This document shows, in pieces, positions 7,617 to 12,662 of a stretch of 12,662 nucleotides of DNA. A program made the position numbers and the translations under genes. Position 1 is the stretch's first letter; every line of letters begins with the position of its first letter. Source of the stretch: an uncultured Clostridia bacterium. GTDB lineage: Bacteria; Bacillota; Clostridia; Christensenellales; UBA1242. Location: positions 1 to 12,662 of the forward strand of contig CALWDV010000029.1 of assembly GCA_944376785.1 (NCBI GenBank), in the 5' to 3' direction. The notes below the pieces were generated by a model that saw only the letters and a program-made list of their open reading frames with translations, was not told where the DNA came from and searched no databases.

Positions 7617-8353
7617 AATTCTTTTATTTTCTCAACTAATTCTTTATTGGCAGAAATGTGTAAATTATGATTTTTATTGCTATAAGTTACGCCACCTGCT
7701 TTTTCAACTAAAAATTGCCCTGGTTCCAAGTCCCACGCTGTGTTACCAAAAACAACCAACGCTTCCATTTTTCCACACGCACACAAAGAATAGTTATAAG
7801 CTGAACTACCCAAAACCCTAACGCTTTTAAATGTTTTCATTAACTTAAATTGAATTTCGGTTTGTTTTTTTAAATCAACATATGGAGCAAAATTACCAAG
7901 TAAAACTAATGAATGTTCAATGTTAGTGTTAGATGAAACAGAAATTGGTTTACCATTTAAAAAAGCACCATTTTTGTTGGCAACAAACAAATCTTTATAA
8001 GCTGGCAAATAAATAACACTAAAAACGGTTTTTCTATTAACTTGCAACACTAGTTGTGTGCCATAAATTGGAATTGCGTGTTTATAGTTTTGAGTTCCAT
8101 CAATCGGGTCTAAAATCCAAACATACTTGTTGTCATTAACTTCACTGCCTTCTTCACCAATAAAACAGCTTCCCGGAATTAATTTTAAAAGATTTGCTTT
8201 AATGTAATTTTGAGTGGCAATGTCGTTGTTAGTTACATCATCATTTTCATGTTTGTGTTTATCTTCCACTTCAAAAAACTCTTGTTTGTAATAAATTTTT
8301 GACGCTTTTTTTATTAAACTAATAACTTTTTTCTCAATTTTTTCTAAATTCAT
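7604..8353 (-). CDS. Inositol-monophosphatase-family phosphatase (SuhB/CysQ-like)
   Basis: Proteins of this fold are Mg-dependent phosphatases acting on inositol phosphate, 3'-phosphoadenosine nucleotides or sugar bisphosphates; which substrate applies cannot be read here. The 249-aa protein has the metal-binding motifs DVTNNDI (39-45), IGEE (65-68), DPIDGT (82-87) and WDLEPG (207-212, with Asp208). It also has GSSAYNYSLCACGKMEA (182-198), the family's conserved segment before the last motif. Length is normal for the family (about 250-270). AAGGGAT precedes the ATG at five bases. It follows the small DUF6483-like gene by 12 bases, so the two form one operon. Confidence 0.9.
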   Translation of the reverse strand: MNLEKIEKKVISLIKKASKIYYKQEFFEVEDKHKHENDDVTNNDIATQNYIKANLLKLIPGSCFIGEEGSEVNDNKYVWILDPIDGTQNYKHAIPIYGTQLVLQVNRKTVFSVIYLPAYKDLFVANKNGAFLNGKPISVSSNTNIEHSLVLLGNFAPYVDLKKQTEIQFKLMKTFKSVRVLGSSAYNYSLCACGKMEALVVFGNTAWDLEPGQFLVEKAGGVTYSNKNHNLHISANKELVEKIKELLEV

Positions 8354-8365
8354 TTTTATCCCTTG

Positions 8366-8740
8366 TTAATTTTTTCTTTCAATTTTTATGTTATATAATG
8401 CTAAAACATCTAAAAAACCTTGTTCAATTTCTGGTTTACTAAAATTATTTTCTCTTAATTCTTTTTCTGTTTTTTTTGCAAGATTTTCATAAAAACTAAA
8501 TGCAATTTGCAAATAAATTGGGTTGCGACCATCAATTTTATCAAACAACAAATCTTCTGCTTTATTAATTTCGTTTTGTTCAAGCAAATTGTTTAATTTA
8601 ATAAATAAATTGTCAAATTCGGAATAATTACCATTTTGTGGCAACACATATTCAAAATCATCTCGGTTAAACAAAACTTTTGCAATAACTTTTGCAACGC
8701 CTTTTATTTGCTTTATAACATAATCTTCTTCAATAGCCAT
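8366..8740 (-). CDS. Small helical protein, possibly DUF6483 family
   Basis: This is a 124-aa, mostly helical soluble protein. The N-terminus EEDYVIKQIKGVAKVIAKVLF resembles the start of DUF6483 proteins of Clostridia (EEDYIMRLIK-like); this is recollection of the family, not a search. The middle (about 40-100) reads like one or two TPR-like helix pairs. No catalytic residues or membrane segments are seen. AAGGAA lies six bases before the ATG. It is the first gene of a two-gene unit with the phosphatase downstream, and an extended -10 (TGC-TAATAT, 8776-8768) about 30 bases upstream is the probable promoter. Function is unknown. Confidence 0.75.
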   Translation of the reverse strand: MAIEEDYVIKQIKGVAKVIAKVLFNRDDFEYVLPQNGNYSEFDNLFIKLNNLLEQNEINKAEDLLFDKIDGRNPIYLQIAFSFYENLAKKTEKELRENNFSKPEIEQGFLDVLALYNIKIERKN

Positions 8741-8767
8741 AATTTTTCCTTTTTTACTCTACTAATA

Positions 8768-8776
8768 ATATTAGCA
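8768..8776 (-). promoter_or_regulatory. Possible extended -10 element for the DUF6483/phosphatase unit
   Basis: TGC-TAATAT on the minus strand lies about 28 bases before the start codon, between the previous terminator and the gene. No convincing -35 is present at 16-18 bases, so this rests on the extended -10 alone. Confidence 0.4.
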
Positions 8777-8840
8777 TAATTAAAACTTTTTTGCATTTAA
8801 TTTATTTAAAAATTTTTAATAAAGATGGCAATTTATAATT

Positions 8841-8879
8841 TTAAAAAAAATAAAAAGGCGAACAAAATTATTTCGCCTT
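8841..8879 (-). terminator. Intrinsic terminator overlapping the glycosyltransferase stop codon
   Basis: On the minus strand, AAGGCGAA pairs with TTCGCCTT over 8 bp with a 9-base loop. The tail TTTTATTTTTTTT follows. The TAA stop (8868-8870) lies in the loop and the last codons form the ascending arm. Confidence 0.88.
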
Positions 8880-9956
8880 ATTTTTTAAATTAACAAAAAC
8901 TTCTTTATTCTTTTTTAAACGTTCACCATCACTTAAACTAATTGCTTTATTAACTGCACTAATTGCTTTGTCATAATCTTGCAACAAATAATAACACATT
9001 GATAAATAATCATATGGAACACTTCCCCAGCAAATTGGTGACGACATATAATTCAAATATCTATTTTCAATTTTAAACATCTCTTCAAAAACAACTGCAC
9101 TTTCTAAATATTTTTGTTCTTCATAATAAAGCACAGCCAAGTCAAAATAGGGCTCTCTAACTTTGTTACTTTCTAAAATTGCTTTTAATAAATATTCCTT
9201 TTGATTTTTTCTATCACCCTTTAAGCCATAACAATTTGCAATGTAACGCAAACTTGCCGACCTTTCATCAATCCATGTTGCAGTTGGAAGTTGCAAGTGT
9301 TTTTTTAATGTTTCAATAGCTTTATCATATTCACCATAAAACATATATTCCCTACCTAAATAATGAACATTTCTGTCATCAAAAGGATTTTCTTTAACAG
9401 AAAGTTCCAACAAAGGCAAATATGACGAACGAGATTTGGTAACATCTGCCATATGATTTAATTGAATGTTTGGCAAATCAATAAAATTAAAACTTTGGTT
9501 GTTAATTGGAACTAAAATTTCGTGAACAGGATGTTTCCATTTGAAATGATGGTTTTTATGAATTTTATCAGCCATAAAAACAACCCCTTCACTTCCATCA
9601 GGGTTAAAGTTCCAAGTGTATCGGTATCTGCAACGTCCAACATCATCTTTCCAGTTTTCACGCAGTATTTTTGACCAACCTTTCACAAAAAATTCGTCAA
9701 TATCAACACACACACAAATTTCTGCATCATCTGGAATTAATTTTAAACTATCGTTCCTTGCCACATCAAATCTAAAATTATCATATTTTTTTTGTTTTGT
9801 TATAATTCCTAACTCTTTAAACTTTTCAAAGGAACCATCTGTGCTTCCTGTGTCAAGCACACACACATAATCTGCTTCTTTAACCGAATCAAACCAACGG
9901 TCAATAAATTTCATTTCATTTTTTGCAATAGCATAAACACAAATTTTTTTATTCAT
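8868..9956 (-). CDS. Family 2 glycosyltransferase with C-terminal TPR-like repeats
   Basis: This GT-A-fold enzyme presumably transfers a sugar from a nucleotide sugar; donor and acceptor are unknown. In the 362-aa protein, residues 1-170 form the GT2 domain, with AKNE (11-14), the nucleotide-binding DTGSTDGS (35-42), FRFDVARN (61-68), the DxD-type metal site DIDEFF (85-90) and HPVHE (142-146). Residues about 196-350 are tandem helix pairs of TPR type (GEYDKAIETL, DYDKAISAVNKAI). This two-part layout is found in SunS-like glycosyltransferases and other GT2-TPR proteins of Bacillota; no peptide substrate gene is near. There is no signal peptide or membrane segment, so it is cytoplasmic. The ATG has only a weak AAAAG-like ribosome site. 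Confidence 0.88.
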   Translation of the reverse strand: MNKKICVYAIAKNEMKFIDRWFDSVKEADYVCVLDTGSTDGSFEKFKELGIITKQKKYDNFRFDVARNDSLKLIPDDAEICVCVDIDEFFVKGWSKILRENWKDDVGRCRYRYTWNFNPDGSEGVVFMADKIHKNHHFKWKHPVHEILVPINNQSFNFIDLPNIQLNHMADVTKSRSSYLPLLELSVKENPFDDRNVHYLGREYMFYGEYDKAIETLKKHLQLPTATWIDERSASLRYIANCYGLKGDRKNQKEYLLKAILESNKVREPYFDLAVLYYEEQKYLESAVVFEEMFKIENRYLNYMSSPICWGSVPYDYLSMCYYLLQDYDKAISAVNKAISLSDGERLKKNKEVFVNLKNKAK

Positions 9957-10045
9957 ACTTTTATATATGTTATGTTATTTTATTTTGTTAAATATTTATA
10001 TCACATAAAAATTAAAAAAATATTTAGGTAAAAATATAATTAAAT

Positions 10046-10082
10046 AAAAAAACTTACAATTTTTTAATAATTGCAAGTTTTT
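10046..10082 (-). terminator. Intrinsic terminator after the NUDIX gene
   Basis: On the minus strand, AAAAACTTGCAATT pairs with AATTGTAAGTTTTT over 14 bp including one G-U pair, with a 7-base loop, and the T-run continues. It starts five bases after the NUDIX stop codon. Confidence 0.85.
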
Positions 10083-10086
10083 AATT

Positions 10087-10548
10087 TTATTTTATTCTTT
10101 TTACTAAATCAAGTTCAAACTTATTTAATTTTAACTTTTCGAGTTCTTCAACAGTGTGCCATTCTAAAACAACATCATCATCAAATTCGCCTTCAAGCCC
10201 CTTTATGTTTATGTTATCGTTTTCCAAAGAACACAAATAAAAATATTCAACTCTTAAACTTTTAAATTTTTCACCTTCAAATTCCCAATCAACACTATAA
10301 TAAGTTTTAGTTAAATATTTAGCATCTTTTATTACAGCATTTGCTTCTTCCAAAACTTCACGTTTAACTGCTTGTAAATTAGTTTCACCACCATCAACAC
10401 TTCCACCAACATTCATACACTTTCCATTTTTTACAAGCACCAAAAACTTGCCACCATTTTTAATAATGGCACAAACTTTTTTAACAGGTTTTTTATTTAA
10501 AAACATTTCATAATAATATTTTGATTTTTTATAAAAATAACTTTCCAT
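10087..10548 (-). CDS. NUDIX hydrolase
   Basis: NUDIX enzymes hydrolyse nucleoside diphosphates linked to another group; the substrate cannot be told. The 153-aa protein carries the Nudix box as G49-x5-E55-x7-REVLEE (63-68), with AN in place of the usual xG just after, a tolerated change. A beta strand (VCAIIKNGGKFLVLV) precedes the box, as in the family. The first ATG (10548) has no ribosome-binding site, and a perfect TATAAT (10556-10551) ends two bases before it. A transcript from that -10 would start inside codon 2, so either the message starts further upstream, or the true start is Met15 (10506), also without a clear Shine-Dalgarno. The first 14 residues lie outside the NUDIX fold and do not settle it. 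Confidence 0.88.
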   Translation of the reverse strand: MESYFYKKSKYYYEMFLNKKPVKKVCAIIKNGGKFLVLVKNGKCMNVGGSVDGGETNLQAVKREVLEEANAVIKDAKYLTKTYYSVDWEFEGEKFKSLRVEYFYLCSLENDNINIKGLEGEFDDDVVLEWHTVEELEKLKLNKFELDLVKRIK

Positions 10549-10744
10549 ATATTATATAGTAACACATATTATCAAAATTTGTAATTAATTTAAATGTTTT
10601 TTGTTTACAATGTAAAAAACTAATTATGTTATAAATACACCATTAAATTATAAAAAACATAAAAAATTTATAGAATTAAAAAAATAAGTTTATTTTATTG
10701 ACTTTAACATATCAATATGATAATTGTTTTTTAAGGTGATAATT

Positions 10745-11347
10745 ATGAAAAAATTTTTTGAATATTCTAAATTACCTATTATTGTAGGTATAACTGCTGC
10801 AATATTATATTGCATTGATTCTCTAATTGCTCCTAGTATCTCTTTTGGAGCTTCATTTATGTGGATAGCATTTCTTGCTTGGACCTTAACTTCTGGTCTA
10901 AAATTAAAAGAAATGTTTATAATTTGGCTCGGTCTACCAATAGGTTTTGTATTTGCTGTTTTTATGATATATTTTTCACAAACCTTTGAATTAAGTTTAT
11001 TAAATATAAGTATTGCAGGAGTAATAGGAACATTAATAGCCAACTTCATTATGATGTATTTTTCAAATTTAAAAGATGTTTGGGGAAAACTTTTAAGTGG
11101 AATTTTTCTTGGCGTTGCATTATCATTTTCTGGTATAGGAATCTCTTTAAGTCCTAACACAATAGAAAATTCATTTATACTTTTAGGAACAATTTTATTG
11201 TATTGTACTTTTGGAATGTTATGTGCTTTTATAACTTCATACTTACATTCAATTTGGAAAAGAAATAGTGATTTATTTAACAACAATAGTATTATTAAAG
11301 ATAATAAAAGCAAACAACACGAAAATAGCAACAATAAAATTAAATAA
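10745..11347 (+). CDS. DUF1097-like multi-pass membrane protein
   Basis: The 200-aa protein has about six hydrophobic segments (approximately 10-29, 35-51, 58-77, 85-106, 115-135, 142-170). It ends in a hydrophilic N/K-rich tail (175-200). The W-x2-F-x2-W spacing at 40-46 and the glycine-rich second half recall DUF1097 proteins such as E. coli YcdZ, whose function is unknown; I hold this at moderate confidence. AAGGTGAT lies six bases before the ATG at 10745, so the TTG at 10724 is not the start. It is the only plus-strand gene. Isoleucine is ATA in 13 of 28 codons, against 3 of 25 in tpiA, and Gly GGA and Val GTA are also frequent, which suggests acquisition from elsewhere. Confidence 0.75.
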   Translation: MKKFFEYSKLPIIVGITAAILYCIDSLIAPSISFGASFMWIAFLAWTLTSGLKLKEMFIIWLGLPIGFVFAVFMIYFSQTFELSLLNISIAGVIGTLIANFIMMYFSNLKDVWGKLLSGIFLGVALSFSGIGISLSPNTIENSFILLGTILLYCTFGMLCAFITSYLHSIWKRNSDLFNNNSIIKDNKSKQHENSNNKIK

Positions 11348-11370
11348 TAAAAAATATATTTTAAGAATTT

Positions 11371-11401
11371 AATATAACATCATTTTGATGTTATATTTTT
11401 T
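11371..11401 (+). terminator. Intrinsic terminator of the DUF1097-like gene
   Basis: AATATAACATCA and TGATGTTATATT form a perfect 12-bp stem with a TTT loop, followed by TTTT, 23 bases after the stop codon. It directly abuts the first repeat copy. Confidence 0.88.
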
Positions 11402-11510
11402 ATTCACATTTTTTTAAGTGCCGAACCCTTGGGTTCAAGTCCCTAAAAAAACTTGATATTTTTTTAATAAAAAAAAGTTGTATATTACTACACAACTTTT
11501 CTTTGGTGCG
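11396..11510. repeat. Intergenic repeat, copy 1 (~115 bp)
   Basis: This unit is repeated at 11631-11743, differing only in homopolymer lengths and one or two bases. It begins TTTTTTATTCAC. It then has an A/T-rich outer stem (T7A ... TA7) around GTGCCGAACCCTTGGGTTCAAGTCCC; within that, GAACC/GGTTC pair, and GGGTTCAAGTCCC looks like a tRNA T-arm. A 9-bp hairpin follows (AAAAGTTGT 11473-11481 / ACAACTTTT 11492-11500). It ends TTTGGTGCG, which on the minus strand reads CGCACCA, like a tRNA 3' end. I see no transposase and no clear target duplication. Confidence 0.9.
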
Positions 11511-11630
11511 GGCGAAGGGGTTGGAACGTTAAAAAAAGTTGCCAGTGGCAAGTTTTTAGTGAACAACGGGCGTTGCATAGCATAAGCCCCGACGAAAAAA
11601 ATGTGCGATTTTGATTTTTTTGGTTCTCAA
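11511..11630. other. Non-coding spacer between the two repeat copies
   Basis: These 120 bases are richer in G+C islands than the surrounding DNA. They hold a hairpin (TTGCC-AGT-GGCAA, about 11539-11551, extended by A- and T-runs) and a second possible stem (CGGGC ... GCCCCG, about 11567-11592). A stop-free plus frame of 47 codons (11471-11611) crosses it but has no ribosome-binding site, so I do not call a gene. The first 20 bases read on the minus strand end like a tRNA 3' half (CCCTTCGCCCGCACCA), but no complete tRNA folds. Confidence 0.6.
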
Positions 11631-11743
11631 TTTTTTATTCACATTTTTTAAGTGCCGAACCCTTGGGTTCAAGTCCCTAAAAAACTTGGTATTTTTTAAA
11701 TAAAAAAAAGTTGTATATTACTACACAACTTTTCTTTGGTGCG
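11631..11743. repeat. Intergenic repeat, copy 2 (~113 bp)
   Basis: This is a direct repeat of 11396-11510 with the same internal parts: GTGCCGAACCCTTGGGTTCAAG, the AAAAGTTGT/ACAACTTTT hairpin (11706-11714 / 11725-11733) and the TTTGGTGCG end. The copies differ by single-base changes in the T- and A-runs, A versus G in CTTGATA/CTTGGTA, and one T/A change. The sequences after the two copies differ completely, so the repeat ends sharply at GGTGCG. Confidence 0.9.
11702..11733 (-). terminator. Terminator-like hairpin in repeat copy 2, serving the peptidase gene
   Basis: On the minus strand, AAAAGTTGT pairs with ACAACTTTT over 9 bp with a 10-base loop, then eight T in all including the stem end. 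It is the first terminator-like structure after the peptidase stop, about 80 bases downstream, so the repeat probably supplies that gene's 3' end. Confidence 0.6.
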
Positions 11744-11814
11744 ACAAGTGATAAAGTATCCGAACCGACTACAAGTCAAAGTTGGTGTTGGCTATGTGCG
11801 ACTGAGAATTCACT
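11744..11814. other. Non-coding stretch between repeat copy 2 and the peptidase stop
   Basis: These 71 bases contain no gene that I can support. On the minus strand they contain TCAGTCGCACATAGCC and GACTTGTAGTC, which resemble D-arm and anticodon-arm pieces. The 5' and 3' ends do not pair as an acceptor stem, so no tRNA is called. This may be a degraded tRNA-like sequence or another dispersed element. Confidence 0.4.
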
Positions 11815-12662
11815 TTACTTGTTTAATTCTTCATCATGAGATTTTATTTGATCAACCACAGTATCAAGCAATGTTGGGTAAAAGGATTCTATGTTTGGAT
11901 ATTTTTCTCGATGGCTTGAATAATTTTCAAGGCAAGCAACAACTTTTTCAATATGCTCAAACCCTTGGGCTTTTTCCATATTTATTTTTCTTTCAATATA
12001 TTCAGTGGGGCACTGCATATGTTTACATAAAACGATTTCAGCCGCACGAATTATGGAGTCGTTGATAATTGATTTAATTTTTCCGTAATGCTGAATTTCT
12101 AATTTTGTTTCTACATTTCCTTTTAAATATTTATCTGTTAATGGGTTGATAACAGGATGGCTCATTTCATGAAATAAAAATGTAAATGAGCAAGGAAATT
12201 GTTTTTCACCTTTAAAATCCACAATTAATGAAGGATATAATATGCCATTAATTCCTATACCAAAACCACCACAACAACTATTTGTTAACAGTAAGTTGCA
12301 ACGCACATTTGGAGATTTGTCTGTGCCATAAAAATTTAAAAAATATTGTTCAATATTCAAAGGAAGTTCTTGCAAATATTTCTGTTGAAAATTAATGCTC
12401 ATATTATAAAAATCAGAATGGTTTATGTAGAACTCTTCGAATTTTGTTCTATTTGCAAAACTAGGAAGTTCATGTAAAAATTTTTGAATCAATCTTCCAT
12501 TTAATATATCAAAATATTCGGGTTTATCAGCATTTTCAACACGATTGAAATTTATATCAAAATACCTCAAAACTAAATCGAGAGGTGTCGCATAATTAAA
12601 ATTTTCATATTTGTCTATGATTTCATTAGTCAATTTAATAAATTCGTCATTTTTGTATTTAT
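11815..12662 (-). CDS. HExxH zinc-peptidase-like protein (DUF4932-like), 5' end beyond the window
   Basis: The readable part (about 282 codons) has FLFHEMSHPVINPL, an HExxH zinc site (HEMSH, codons at 12171-12157). A downstream RAAEIVL helix (about 12048-12028) contains a glutamate that could be the third ligand, as in gluzincin peptidases. The HExSHxxxNP form recalls DUF4932; this is recognition by eye only. The frame stays open to the right edge (KYKNDEFIKLTNEIID), and the TTG at 12633 has no ribosome-binding site, so the true start lies outside and the gene is partial at its 5' end. No membrane segment is seen in this part. Codon use is mixed (ATA, ATC, AGG, CGA, GAG), unlike the glycolysis and RNase R genes. 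It converges on the DUF1097-like gene. Confidence 0.78.
   Translation of the reverse strand, partial: KYKNDEFIKLTNEIIDKYENFNYATPLDLVLRYFDINFNRVENADKPEYFDILNGRLIQKFLHELPSFANRTKFEEFYINHSDFYNMSINFQQKYLQELPLNIEQYFLNFYGTDKSPNVRCNLLLTNSCCGGFGIGINGILYPSLIVDFKGEKQFPCSFTFLFHEMSHPVINPLTDKYLKGNVETKLEIQHYGKIKSIINDSIIRAAEIVLCKHMQCPTEYIERKINMEKAQGFEHIEKVVACLENYSSHREKYPNIESFYPTLLDTVVDQIKSHDEELNK

Noticed and set aside
10690..11334. A 214-codon minus-strand frame opposite the DUF1097-like gene.
   Set aside because: It is as long as the plus-strand gene, but lacks a good ribosome-binding site and reads as an unstructured mixture. The plus strand has AAGGTGAT, an ATG, clean membrane segments and a perfect terminator.
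11396..11743. A CRISPR array or integron attC sites formed by the repeats.
   Set aside because: There are only two copies, each over 110 bp with one 120-bp spacer, no cas or integrase gene, and I found no paired GTTRRRY/RYYYAAC core sites.
11737..11815. A minus-strand tRNA gene (TGT anticodon-like loop CTTGTAG and CGCACCA 3' end).
   Set aside because: The 5' bases do not pair with TTGTCGC as an acceptor stem and no T-arm forms. Only fragments resemble a tRNA.
11736..12065. A 109-codon plus-strand frame starting at the end of repeat copy 2.
   Set aside because: Its second half lies antisense to the peptidase gene, and there is no ribosome-binding site. It is best seen as a shadow plus a spacer reading.

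Overview
The window is A+T-rich bacterial DNA that looks like the chromosome of a low-GC Bacillota, probably an uncultured gut Clostridia- or Bacilli-type lineage. The reasons are the extreme A+T content, strong GGAGG/AAGG ribosome-binding sites, many intrinsic terminators, and the pgk-tpiA ... secG-rnr-smpB-ssrA gene order typical of Bacillota. Tryptophan is encoded by TGG and no gene needs TGA readthrough, so the standard code is used. I cannot place it more finely from sequence alone.

Left and middle part (1-10548): every gene is on the minus strand, so transcription runs from high to low coordinates. In that order there is a NUDIX hydrolase; a GT2 glycosyltransferase with a helical repeat tail; a two-gene unit of a small DUF6483-like protein and an inositol-monophosphatase-family phosphatase; the glycolytic pair pgk-tpiA; a small two-helix membrane protein; the Sec translocon subunit secG; then the RNA-quality-control block rnr (RNase R), smpB and ssrA (tmRNA); and finally a membrane-anchored coiled-coil protein whose stop lies at the left edge. 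Promoters can be read upstream of pgk, the small membrane protein, secG and smpB. Intrinsic terminators follow most units, and two of them overlap the stop codon of the gene they end.

Functionally, smpB and tmRNA rescue stalled ribosomes and add the tag AENKTVLAAA. RNase R normally degrades the defective mRNA. Pgk and TpiA are neighbouring enzymes of lower glycolysis. In many Bacillota gpmI and eno lie between tpiA and secG; here a small membrane protein occupies that place.

Right part (10549-12662): the style changes. A plus-strand DUF1097-like membrane protein gene with much more ATA for isoleucine converges on a minus-strand HEMSH zinc-peptidase-like gene that is open to the right edge. 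Between them lies about 470 bases of non-coding DNA with a perfect terminator and two nearly identical copies of a ~114-bp repeat. Each repeat carries a tRNA-T-arm-like palindrome, a terminator-like hairpin and a CGCACCA tRNA-3'-end-like boundary. This looks like an accessory segment, and the repeat is the least explained part of the window.
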